A stretch of 64,000 nucleotides of DNA from a bacterium (GTDB taxonomy: Bacteria; Babelota; Babeliae; Babelales; Vermiphilaceae): assembly GCA_016699125.1 (NCBI GenBank), contig CP064961.1:868001-932000 (forward strand), in the 5' to 3' direction. Below are positions 1-8,900 of this stretch, piece after piece (position 1 is the first letter of the stretch; each line of letters starts with the position of its first letter). Both the position numbers and the translations under genes were made by a program. Below the pieces are notes generated by a model. That model ran no database searches, was not told where the DNA came from, and saw nothing but the letters and a program-made list of their open reading frames with translations.

Positions 1-692
1 GTTTCCATCAAAAAAATAAACTATTTTTACTGTTAATTGCATCAGGTTTATTGGTTTTACCTGCGTGCAGAAAAGATAAAAAAGCAAAAGCAAAGCATCA
101 TCACCACTATGAAAAACCTGCACAAGTTAAAAAAATAGCAGATGACTTTGACGTTCCACTTGAACAAGATGCATTAGCATTTGATTCTCAAGAGTTAACA
201 GATCTTTTTGATGATTCAGTTGATACAGCTGCACACAATGATGCTATAGAACCACAAGGTACGGCTGCAAAAACCGATAATAGTTATGAATGGGCAGAAG
301 AAGCACCAATTGAACATTCATTTAAAACAGTTTATTTCGATTTTGACAAATATAATGTTCGAAATGACCAAAAAGAGTCTGTAAGCTATGATGCAGTGCA
401 ACTTAAACAGTTACTTGCAGAAGCCAGGGAAACCGGTAAAGAACCGAAAATCATGATTGAAGGCCATGCAGATAGTGCTGCTGGAACGAAGGAATACAAC
501 TTCGGCATTTCACACAATCGTGCACATGAAGTTGCAAAATTACTTGAAAAAGAAGGCGTGCCTGCAGCAAATATTAAGGTAGTCGGTCGAGGGCAAGATA
601 TGCCTGCAATGATTGATGGTAAAAAGGTTACTGGTTCCAAGAATGAGCAGTGGCCAAATCGTCGCGTAGAGGTTCATATTATTAATAGTTAA
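1..692 (+). CDS. pal: OmpA/Pal-family peptidoglycan-associated lipoprotein, 5' end outside the window
   Basis: The frame is open from base 3, so the true start lies at or just before the window edge. The first residues form a hydrophobic signal sequence ending in the lipobox-like LPAC, so this is probably a lipoprotein acylated on that Cys. A Lys/His-rich and then acidic linker follows. The last ~110 residues form an OmpA C-terminal domain, with VYFDFDKYNV at its start and GHADSAAGTKEYN followed by NRA, the peptidoglycan-binding core. Pal proteins tether the outer membrane to the cell wall, working with Tol proteins, none of which are visible here. The neighbouring gene is convergent. The family call is firm; the choice of Pal over another OmpA-like lipoprotein is inferred from length and lipobox. 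Confidence 0.85.
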   Translation, partial: FHQKNKLFLLLIASGLLVLPACRKDKKAKAKHHHHYEKPAQVKKIADDFDVPLEQDALAFDSQELTDLFDDSVDTAAHNDAIEPQGTAAKTDNSYEWAEEAPIEHSFKTVYFDFDKYNVRNDQKESVSYDAVQLKQLLAEARETGKEPKIMIEGHADSAAGTKEYNFGISHNRAHEVAKLLEKEGVPAANIKVVGRGQDMPAMIDGKKVTGSKNEQWPNRRVEVHIINS

Positions 693-710
693 GACATGTC
701 ATAAGTTAAG

Positions 711-740
711 CCTGCCCCGACAGAACTTCGTTGAGGCAGG
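711..740. terminator. hairpin between convergent genes
   Basis: CCTGCC at 711-716 pairs with GGCAGG at 735-740, and an inner CGAC/GTTG pairing extends the stem. It lies between the stop of the lipoprotein gene and the stop of the opposing glycosyltransferase gene. No strong T-run follows on either strand, so the terminator role is inferred mainly from position. Confidence 0.45.
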
Positions 741-776
741 CATTGAAAGAAGTTCTACACTATTTCACAAAACATT

Positions 777-1916
777 TTATTCTATGACTTTATCTAAAAG
801 CTCTCTTACCGTGTCTGACCCATTCTTTTTTTCAAAAAACTGCATATTATTTTTATAAATATTGGAGCTGTTATTTTCTTTTTGCAAAACATTCACAAGG
901 AGCTGAGGAACATCTTTTAAAGAATGGATAATTGAGCCAAACTCATTTTTTTCAACAAAATCCTGATTTTTCTGCTCCCAAAAAATAACTTCCGAGGTTG
1001 CATCTAAAAACATAGGCAGGTCCATATATAATGCTTCACTTATACTAATCCCCCCAGATTTAGTTATAAGTACTGTTGCAATTGACATTAATTGTGGAAT
1101 AAAGGGAGTAAAATCAAAAATTGAACATGTTATCAACGGTTCAAACTGAATGTGCCTTACTTTTTGTCGTAAGGTTGCATTTGCTCCAAGTACAATTATC
1201 AGATGAAAAGAAAGATTTTTGATTTTTGCTAGCATTTTCACATAATCAATAATAGAAGTCGAACCTTGTGAACCCATTAATAAAAGTACAACAGGTTTTG
1301 CTTGTGGAATTGAAAAACGGCTACGAACTGCATATTGATCGTGTGAAACAAAAAAACTTGATTTTAAAGCGACACCGCTTAATATAATCTGATTTGGCAA
1401 AACACCTTTTGCGATCGCATAGTCATAGACATACATATCATAAATGGGAATTAAAAAGTAAAATTTTTCATACGATATTTTTTCAATATTATAAAAAAAA
1501 TGTGATAATTCAATGTCTGTTGGCATGAGAAAGAATGGAATATTTAACTCCTTTGCGATTGCCACAAAGTGATCGTTAAACCAGGGAATGACAGAAATAA
1601 TACATTTTGGACGTTCTTTTATTATCGCATTTTTAATTTTTTTATGAATAAAATAATGCAACAGATTGAACACTTTTAAGCTTGGTTTGAAAGTCTTATT
1701 TAAAAAACGTGTCATTCGATTACGAATCAAAAAACCGTAATATGTTTCAGCATTTTGAAAGCCAAAACTAAGGATTCTTATAGGATCAAACCAGCGAATA
1801 ATATCAAGAAAAATATTCATTACTCTGATGTTATACTGTTGGCCTAACTGTTCTTTCAATGATGCACTTATGGTATTATGACCACCAATACAGGTGAAAA
1901 TAATCACTTTTTTCAC
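777..1916 (-). CDS. MGDG-synthase/MurG-type glycosyltransferase
   Basis: This is a GT-B glycosyltransferase of the type that glycosylates diacylglycerol or related lipids. The N-terminus has the IFTCIGGHNT loop, and the C-terminal half has LLLMGSQG and then TKSGGISISEALYMDLP, the nucleotide-sugar-binding signature shared by MGDG synthases and MurG. I chose the GTG start at 1916 because AGGAG precedes it at a good distance; the frame stays open to 1949, but that upstream start would overlap mnmE. It lies just downstream of mnmE on the same strand, so the two are probably co-transcribed. The product is probably a membrane-surface enzyme making a glycolipid. The acceptor lipid and sugar cannot be read from the sequence. 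Confidence 0.75.
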   Translation of the reverse strand: MKKVIIFTCIGGHNTISASLKEQLGQQYNIRVMNIFLDIIRWFDPIRILSFGFQNAETYYGFLIRNRMTRFLNKTFKPSLKVFNLLHYFIHKKIKNAIIKERPKCIISVIPWFNDHFVAIAKELNIPFFLMPTDIELSHFFYNIEKISYEKFYFLIPIYDMYVYDYAIAKGVLPNQIILSGVALKSSFFVSHDQYAVRSRFSIPQAKPVVLLLMGSQGSTSIIDYVKMLAKIKNLSFHLIIVLGANATLRQKVRHIQFEPLITCSIFDFTPFIPQLMSIATVLITKSGGISISEALYMDLPMFLDATSEVIFWEQKNQDFVEKNEFGSIIHSLKDVPQLLVNVLQKENNSSNIYKNNMQFFEKKNGSDTVRELLDKVIE

Positions 1917-1933
1917 AACTAATGCTCCTATGT

Positions 1934-3307
1934 TTACTTGCCAACACAAAAGGTTGCAAAAACACGATCCATCACCTGTTCATTTATTGTTTTTCCAGTT
2001 AATTCTGAAACTGTTACAAGTACATTTTGTAATTCAAATGCAATAATTTCATAGGCTGGATATGCACTTTGACAAAGTCGTAGTATGTATAAAAGTTTCT
2101 CTTTTGTTGCATGTAAAATGTGCATATGTCTTTGATTAACAATAAAAGGAGGACTGTCTTGATCTGCTAACTGCAACAATCTTTTTTCTATCTGATCATA
2201 CACTTGGTCAAAACCATATTGTAAAACCGCTGAGCATGATATGCCTTTAGGTTGATTTTCAATGATGATACCTTGATCTACTTTGTTCCACACTACAACT
2301 ACTTTTTTATTATGCATATTCAAAATGTTATCATATACCAACTGTTCTGCGGGTAATAACTGTCGAGATCCATCATAGACTAATAAAATCAGATCGGCTA
2401 AAATTGCTTCTTGTAAGGCTTTTTCAACTCCAATCTGTTCAATTTCATCGTTGGTTACACGTATCCCGGCGGTATCGACCAGCGTTAAGAACCTGTTTTT
2501 ATATAGTATGCCAGCTTCAATGACATCCCTTGTTGTACCCGCTTTATCACTTACAATTGCTCTGCTTTTTCCTAAGAGCCCGTTAAAAAGAGAAGATTTC
2601 CCAACATTTACCGAACCTAGTAGTACAACTCGAAATCCATTTCGGGCATGGAGCTGCCGATCGAATAATTTTTGGCAATTGTCTAGCTCGTCTATCAATG
2701 CGATAAGCTTATTGATAATAATATGCGCAAAATCGTTCTGTTCTTCTTCGATAAATTCGAAGGTTGCAGAGACAGTTGCCAAGAGTGCTAATAGCTCATT
2801 TTCATACTGACTTACTTTTGCAGAGAGGCTACCTGCCACCTGGGACAGTGCAGCCTTTGCAAGTACCGGTGAATTTGCATGTAAAAGCTCTTGAATAGCC
2901 TCTGCCTGTAAAAGGTCAATTTTTCCATGTATCATTGCAAGTTTGGTGAACTCTCCTGGCAACGCCAATCGCGCACCAAGACTCAAAAAGAGATCAATAA
3001 TAGATTGTATAATGAAAATATTATTGTGGCAGGTAATTTCAACGGTATCTAACCCAGTGAAAGTGGAAGGCGCACGCATAATCAAGATAATCACAAAATC
3101 TAAAATTGATCCATCTTGATCAAAAATCTCTGCACAATGGGCGGTGTAGGACTTCTGTGCAGAACATTTTTTTTTATTTTTTAGATTTACACACTGCTCC
3201 ACAAGGTCTAGTACACCAGATCCGACCAAGCGCAACAGAGCAAGCGCACCTACTCCTTGCGGGCTGGCTTGCGCAATGATAATGTCAGAAAATGTTTTTT
3301 TACTCAC
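1934..3307 (-). CDS. mnmE: tRNA modification GTPase MnmE
   Basis: MnmE (TrmE) works with MnmG to make the cmnm5 modification of wobble uridine in tRNA. The N-terminal formyl-THF-binding domain contains FTGLDTVEI, and helical segments flank an inserted G domain. That domain shows GSVNVGKSS (G1), GTTRDV (G2), DTAGI (G3) and NKVD (G4). The protein ends in FCVGK, the conserved C-terminal motif with the catalytic Cys. GTG at 3307 is taken as the start and overlaps the end of the jag-like gene; an in-frame TTG two codons upstream is the alternative. The jag-mnmE order is a classic bacterial arrangement. All key motifs are present. Confidence 0.95.
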   Translation of the reverse strand: MSKKTFSDIIIAQASPQGVGALALLRLVGSGVLDLVEQCVNLKNKKKCSAQKSYTAHCAEIFDQDGSILDFVIILIMRAPSTFTGLDTVEITCHNNIFIIQSIIDLFLSLGARLALPGEFTKLAMIHGKIDLLQAEAIQELLHANSPVLAKAALSQVAGSLSAKVSQYENELLALLATVSATFEFIEEEQNDFAHIIINKLIALIDELDNCQKLFDRQLHARNGFRVVLLGSVNVGKSSLFNGLLGKSRAIVSDKAGTTRDVIEAGILYKNRFLTLVDTAGIRVTNDEIEQIGVEKALQEAILADLILLVYDGSRQLLPAEQLVYDNILNMHNKKVVVVWNKVDQGIIIENQPKGISCSAVLQYGFDQVYDQIEKRLLQLADQDSPPFIVNQRHMHILHATKEKLLYILRLCQSAYPAYEIIAFELQNVLVTVSELTGKTINEQVMDRVFATFCVGK

Positions 3308-3986
3308 GTGCAAGTACTAATCTCAAATTTTTAAATTCAGTTTTAAAATGTACTCTCAGTGAAACAACTATTAAATGAGCAAAATTTTTAAAGAATGCTA
3401 CCTGTTCGGCCTGATGCTGCACAAGTTCACCGTAAAAAATAACCTTCAAAATCGTTGCCTCAGGCTGTAGAGAAAAGGAAACTGTCTCTTTACCCATAAG
3501 CCGCAGCCCATCTTGAACCATAGTTTTCACATGGTTCGTCATAGTATCTGTCCATGTAAACGAAGATATAGCTGCCGCACCGTTCTCCGGAATTACCGCA
3601 ACATTGGTATGAGACGTTCCATGAGCTTTTCCGTTAGTATTAGCTGTTGCTGTTTTCGATTTGAATAAGTTATCTTTCTGTTCGTCACCCACAGCATCTT
3701 TATGCTTTTCATGATTCTGATTTGTTTTATTTTCTATTGACTTTTGCTTTGCTTTCTTTTGCATGTCATAGGTATCATTCTTTTTCTTTTTTGTATTTTC
3801 AGTGTTTTTATGCTCATTATCATTAAAAACTAATCCAATTTTTGCATTTTTTTTGACAAATCCCAAAAAACCATACTCGGGTGTTTCATACACGGTTACC
3901 GTAAAAGAGGTTGGCATTCCGGCTCTTTCCCAAGCTTTTTCTAAGGCTTTACCAACTGTTTGAGCCTCTTCGACCAGCGATTTCAT
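3300..3986 (-). CDS. jag: Jag/KhpB-like RNA-binding protein
   Basis: The first ~55 residues match the Jag N-terminal domain: a helical AQTVGKALEKAWERAG segment and then a YGFLGFVKKNAKI glycine turn. A long Lys/Asn/Glu-rich linker (about residues 60-130) leads to a C-terminal region that resembles the KH part of KhpB, beginning near VKTMVQDGLRLMGKETV. The usual GxxG and R3H elements are not clear, so the RNA-binding part is divergent. KhpB binds RNA and influences cell-envelope growth in other bacteria. Its place directly upstream of mnmE, with a short overlap, supports the call because yidC-jag-mnmE clustering is common. Confidence 0.75.
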   Translation of the reverse strand: MKSLVEEAQTVGKALEKAWERAGMPTSFTVTVYETPEYGFLGFVKKNAKIGLVFNDNEHKNTENTKKKKNDTYDMQKKAKQKSIENKTNQNHEKHKDAVGDEQKDNLFKSKTATANTNGKAHGTSHTNVAVIPENGAAAISSFTWTDTMTNHVKTMVQDGLRLMGKETVSFSLQPEATILKVIFYGELVQHQAEQVAFFKNFAHLIVVSLRVHFKTEFKNLRLVLARE

Positions 3987-4086
3987 TTTAAAACCTTTTC
4001 TATAGTGGAATATTACTGTGATTTAACCTTAATATCAGAACATTCAGCCAATAATCGGAACAGACAATCGCTTTTTCTAGAATCAA

Positions 4087-4162
4087 TGGAGCGGGAAACG
4101 GGACTCGAACCCGCGACCTTTGCCTTGGCAAGGCAACGCTCTACCAATTGAGCTATTCCCGC
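4087..4162 (-). tRNA. tRNA-Gly (anticodon GCC)
   Basis: The reverse strand folds into a full cloverleaf. The acceptor arms are GCGGGAA and TTCCCGC, the D-arm includes AGCTCAATTGGTAGAGC, the anticodon loop is TTGCCAA with GCC, and the T-arm has GGTTCGAGTCC. The discriminator base is T and CCA is encoded (4087-4089). It stands alone between jag (minus) and ruvA (plus). Confidence 0.97.
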
Positions 4163-4191
4163 TTATTTATACGATCTTCGTACAGAAAAAT

Positions 4192-4220
4192 ATGGTACAA
4201 AATAAGAAGCCTCTTGTCAA
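4192..4220 (-). promoter_or_regulatory. promoter of tRNA-Gly
   Basis: On the minus strand a perfect TTGACA (4215-4220) is followed after 17 bases by TACCAT (4192-4197). This puts the start of transcription about 20 bases before the mature tRNA 5' end. Confidence 0.65.
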
Positions 4221-4311
4221 ATAAAAGAATAAAAATATACCAACCCTGCGGTTGCTAAAAAAAAGAAAATCAACTATTCTTTTATAAAATAAAAAATAAA
4301 ACAAATTTCAT

Positions 4312-4896
4312 ATGATAAGTCATATTACAGGCCGTGTAAAAGAGGTTGGTCAGTCAACCATTGTAGTCGAAACCAATGGGTTTGGTCTAGTATTGTGCAC
4401 GCCGCAGCCAAATCTATTTGAAGTAAATACTGATTGTCTGATTTATGTGCATTTTTACTGGCATCAAGAAACGGGACCTTCTCTGTTTGGCTTTCATTCG
4501 CTCGATGAAAAAAATGTGTTCCTTTTATTAATACAATGTACGGGAGTGGGGCCGAAATTGGCACTGACATGCCTGGCAACGCTGTCTCCTGGTACCATTA
4601 TTAGGGCAATACAAAACGATGATTATAAAGCAATAGCATCAGTACAAGGTATTGGTACAAAAAAAGCAGAAACAATTACCTTATTATTAAAAGAAAAGGC
4701 TAATGCCATACAACTGCAAGAAGAATTAGCCTCAGAAGTGCAACTATGGCCAACTGTATGTGAAGCATTGACGTCCTTGGGCTATTCAAAAAATGAGATC
4801 CTAACGGCGGGCAGGCAGATCAAAAAAGAGATGAGCCAAAAACAGTTGCCCTTCGACCAGTTGATGCGTAAAGCACTTGTGCTTTTAAGTAAATGA
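4312..4896 (+). CDS. ruvA: Holliday junction helicase subunit RuvA
   Basis: RuvA binds four-way DNA junctions and loads the RuvB motor for branch migration. The length of 194 residues is typical. The N-terminal OB-fold begins MISHITGRVKEV. The middle helix-hairpin-helix region contains TGVGPKLALTCLATL and VQGIGTKKAETITLLLKEK, the two DNA-contacting HhH motifs. The C-terminal three-helix domain that touches RuvB is present and ends in LPFDQLMRKALVLLSK. ruvB and ruvC are not in the window. The gene stands alone on the plus strand between minus-strand genes. Confidence 0.94.
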   Translation: MISHITGRVKEVGQSTIVVETNGFGLVLCTPQPNLFEVNTDCLIYVHFYWHQETGPSLFGFHSLDEKNVFLLLIQCTGVGPKLALTCLATLSPGTIIRAIQNDDYKAIASVQGIGTKKAETITLLLKEKANAIQLQEELASEVQLWPTVCEALTSLGYSKNEILTAGRQIKKEMSQKQLPFDQLMRKALVLLSK

Positions 4897-4945
4897 AGTG
4901 GACCATATGCTGTTATGCATAGAGCTTGGCGTGTAAAGAACTCTG

Positions 4946-5374
4946 TTATTTGTTGTTTTGTTCATTATAGCCATTCACATACAACCAATCAGTTGCTATC
5001 TGTACCTCAATCGAATCTGCTCCTGCTACTTTCGCTCCTGCCATTTTAAACAGTTGAGCTTTTGTATGGTTATCGGCTTTAAAAAAATCGCATTCAAATT
5101 TTTCCCATTCTTGCGTGTTTCCTGTTACATTACAGGAGGCTTTGTAGAGTTGTAACACACAGGTTACAAATTTCTGTGTCTTTAAATTATTTTGCTGCTG
5201 GAGTTGGGCTTTCTCAATGGAAGGGAAACAGTATTGTGAACAAAAACTTACAAAACTAATAATACCGATCAAGACAGTAAGACCCGGTGACCAGTCTTTC
5301 AAAGCTGCACGAACCGTAGTTGGTTGCGCTATGACCAATAAAAGACTAAAAGAGATAGCGATAGATTTTTTCAT
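4946..5374 (-). CDS. small exported protein of unknown function
   Basis: I do not recognise this 142-residue protein. It begins with a clear Sec signal peptide (MKKSIAISFSLLLVIAQPTT, then VRAA) followed by a second hydrophobic stretch near residues 30-48, so it may stay membrane-associated. The mature part has several cysteines (SQYC, VTCVLQ, KASC, FECDFF), which could form disulfides outside the cytoplasm. It is the last gene of a minus-strand run (ybeY, the 1245-residue exported protein, a 157-residue exported protein, this gene) with gaps of 20-40 bases, so co-expression is likely. Confidence 0.75.
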   Translation of the reverse strand: MKKSIAISFSLLLVIAQPTTVRAALKDWSPGLTVLIGIISFVSFCSQYCFPSIEKAQLQQQNNLKTQKFVTCVLQLYKASCNVTGNTQEWEKFECDFFKADNHTKAQLFKMAGAKVAGADSIEVQIATDWLYVNGYNEQNNK

Positions 5375-5410
5375 AACAGCGTTTTTCTATTATAAATTTT
5401 TTTAACTCAG

Positions 5411-5884
5411 TTATGCTGTCTTTGCAACTGCTGGGCATGCATGTTTCTCTGTTAAATTAGCTGCAGGTATTAATGACGCTTGTGATAGTTCGTAGCGATC
5501 TGATGCCTCCAGGATTGATATATTGGCACCTTTTGCAAAAGTTGTAATATAGGTAAAATCATTCTTCACTGACGTCTCTTTTTCTATACTTTTCAATGTA
5601 AGAAGATATTGTATGATATTCGTTTTATGAGTAAAAGCAAGATTTTGAGCTTCAATCTGTTGTTTTCTGATATCATCCGATGCCTGTCTAAACTTGAAGA
5701 TATCATTCAGTGTTCTTCCCAGACCTGCTACCTGCCAGAAGAATTTTCCATCATCTGTTTGGGACATTTTTGCTACACCTTTATACATGTCATACCATCC
5801 TTTTAAGGACAGTAGTTCAAAAGGGGTCCACGAATGTATTTTGGTTGCATTTAATAATAGTAACAGCGCTATAGTTTTTTTCAT
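5411..5884 (-). CDS. small exported protein of unknown function
   Basis: This 157-residue protein has a short signal peptide (MKKTIALLLLLNATKIHS) and a mature part without recognised domains. The body is mostly helical in appearance and ends near HACPAVAKTA. An AGAGGAAA ribosome-binding site lies just upstream of the start. It begins 20 bases after the stop of the 1245-residue exported protein and precedes another small exported protein, so the three are probably one transcript. Confidence 0.75.
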   Translation of the reverse strand: MKKTIALLLLLNATKIHSWTPFELLSLKGWYDMYKGVAKMSQTDDGKFFWQVAGLGRTLNDIFKFRQASDDIRKQQIEAQNLAFTHKTNIIQYLLTLKSIEKETSVKNDFTYITTFAKGANISILEASDRYELSQASLIPAANLTEKHACPAVAKTA

Positions 5885-5903
5885 ATAATTTCCTCTTGTT
5901 TAG

Positions 5904-8900
5904 TTAAAATAGCTCATTAAAAGCATTATGTAAACATCTGTTGATATAAAGTGCAGGAGTACCTACCGAGTTTAGCGTTTTTATTTTAGTTGAATAAAGT
6001 TCTATGCTCAAATTTTGCATCATATTTCTGTGATGAACGGTATGTTGAAAAATGGCTGGATGCTGTACAATTTTATTGAATAGCTGGTCTTTATTCTCCT
6101 CAAATGCCGTATAAAATCCTTTCTTTGAAGCATACGTTTCATAAAAGCTCAATAAGCCATATGCGTTTTTCGTGTGCTTTTCCATATCATTATTTTCAAA
6201 ATCCTCTTTTGAAACATATGGACAGAGCCTGTTCAAACAGGCAAGTAATGCTAAATTCGCTGGCGTACACAGACCTCTGTTAACATTCTGTTGTGTATAA
6301 AACGGCTTCACTCGATCTTTAACATCTTCCAAGGTGGTATTTTTTAAATAGGTGTAAGAGTTTTTACCTCCGTAACCCAAAAGAAATGTTTGATAGGTAA
6401 GCGTTAAAGTATCTATATAATCGAAATCTATTCTATTGTTTTGCACCGGCGGGGCTAGTACTAAATGATCTTTTTCAATTTGCTCGGCTTGATTATTTGA
6501 ATTTTCTGTTGGTGCCATACTTTCAACAAACTCTTGCCATACTGCAGGTTCCAGTCGATCAGTTGATTGTCCAATAACACGAGCGACACAGGCAGCAGAA
6601 AATGCAGCCTTTTTAGCATTTTGCATTTCTGTTTGTTTTAAACCCTGCGTTTTTAATGAGCCTTCAATCTGTTTTTTGTATTTTTCTGGCAACATAGTTT
6701 CATAAAAAACATGTGCTTCCTTTTTAAACTGTTCAATTTTACGAGCGGCAACGTTAGCAATAAATTTTTGATTCTCTTCTCGAGTATCAAACCCTTTTTC
6801 GAATAATTCTTTATTACCCGCGCCTTCAAAAAGTTTTAAAAAATGGCAAAAAACATCAGGTTTTCCGAAATTAAGATGCATATTGTTTAAAATGTCTGCA
6901 GCTAAGGTTAAATAACATATACTTTTGCTTTCATTGTTTTCAACTTTTTCACAACTTTCTTTTACAGCGTTAAAATCAGCATCACTTAAGCCGTTAATCC
7001 GTGCAAATGCAAGAGATATAATGAAATTATGGCGCAGTGTTTCTATTTGTTCTTTTAAAAATTCTGAAATGTGGTTAGAAAAATACCTGCCAAAACTCAT
7101 TTTTATTGTTTTTGTTTCATTTACAAAATCAGTAAATGTATACCGCTTATACTTTTTTAACTTCGAGAACTTGAGATTTCTTATTTGATTATAGTAACTC
7201 CCGGCCAAGTTTAGGTAAGAATCGTTATCTGGCAATTCAGGTATTACTTCCTCAAAGTCTGATTTCAAGCAAAATTTTGATGACAAAAACATTGTTTGTG
7301 TCATTTCATTGAGCACCTTATTTTTGTCTTTAACATCTTGTAAGGCTTCAAAAAAAGGTTGCTTTGTAAAATAGTGAGACACTTTTTTATGGCAAACTTC
7401 ATATTCTTCATAACTGCTTTTTTTGTCGTCTAATAAGGTTACTACTTTCAAAAAATTTCCGATCCTAATGCTTGCTTCTTTTTTGTCGAAATCTCGTTGC
7501 TGTTTTATAAAGTCTTCTGCTTGCGCAAATGAGTCTGCTTTATGAAAATAGAGCTTAGTCAATGCATTATTCAACTTAATATCACCAGAATTAGTAAGAT
7601 TAAACTCATTATTTTTCATAAGATCTTTAAAAATAGTTTTCCAATCAAAAAAATCAATCTGTTTAAGATTGTTTTCGTTACAGTCAGTATTGAAATCAGT
7701 ATACGTTTCAAAAAGCAGTGAGTCATGTTGTTTGTATGTGTGGTAATTTTTTTTAAACCGTTCTATAAAAGCTGGCAGCTCTGTTTTCGAATAATTTGTT
7801 AACAAAAGATTGAATGCCTCGGCAAACTTTTTATCTTTATCAACCGGTATCGTATTGATATACTGATACCAGGCTTCAAAATCAATCGGTTTAGTAGCTT
7901 TTTTGGCATACGTTATATAAAGATCTTTGATGAGTTTTCTTTTTTCTATCGATAATGTATTTAACAACTTCAGCTCTCGATCTCTATGCTGTTTCGAATA
8001 AGAAATTGCATATTCATGGTGTAGATAGGCATTAAATTTCGAATACTGTGTTTTCGTCTCCTTTAGATCATAAAAACTGTTCATTGTACTAGCATAATCA
8101 GCAAATGGTATGCATTGAAAAACAGCTATTGTTTCATGCAAATCATTGAAAAAATTGATTATACAAGCTTTTCTAGAGCCGATATCTTCTTGAGAACCAA
8201 GATCGTCTTTGAAAGTTGTCAGGAGTTGTGTTAAATAGGTTGCGACTTCCTTTTTGGCTGATTTTTCATATTTATCTGGATGTATCAATCCAGTAAGATT
8301 TTTATATATTTTTTTAAATTCATCGTTTGTCGTTGCTTTATTCCTGTCGTAATTATGAAGCATCTGAACCAGTAAAAAATACGCGAACCTGTCCTCATCG
8401 CTTTTTATATTCATTAAATTTGCATCAGTTACGAAAGGCTCTAATTCGGCTTTCAAAAGACCAATAGTAGTTTCTGGGAAGAACGTTTTTTGATAATTAT
8501 TTAGCAAATCAGCGCAATTTTCGTCTTTTAATAGTTGGTCCATTGTTGGATGTATCAAATGAATGATTCTATCGATTTTTTCTTCATTTGGATGTAGTTT
8601 ATTTTCTGATGGTTGAGCATCTCTTTTTTCATTGGACCGCTTAAAATGTTGAGCCAAAAGACCAGGCTTACAATCACCTACGTTTTGATTTAAACGTAAA
8701 AAATCATCCAGCGTTCCTTTAAAATCTTTATATAGTTGATGTTGGATAGAATAACTTAATACATCAAAAAAATCACCTGCTAAATCTGAATTAACTAAAG
8801 AGTTTATTGTTGTATCTTGATTGCAAATATCATAAAAAGCATCTCCCAACAATGCTTCATAATGATTTTTTAAATTATCATCACAAGGTTGTTTGCTTTT

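Noticed and set aside
2451..2810. Plus-strand frame of 119 codons
   Set aside because: Antisense shadow of mnmE.
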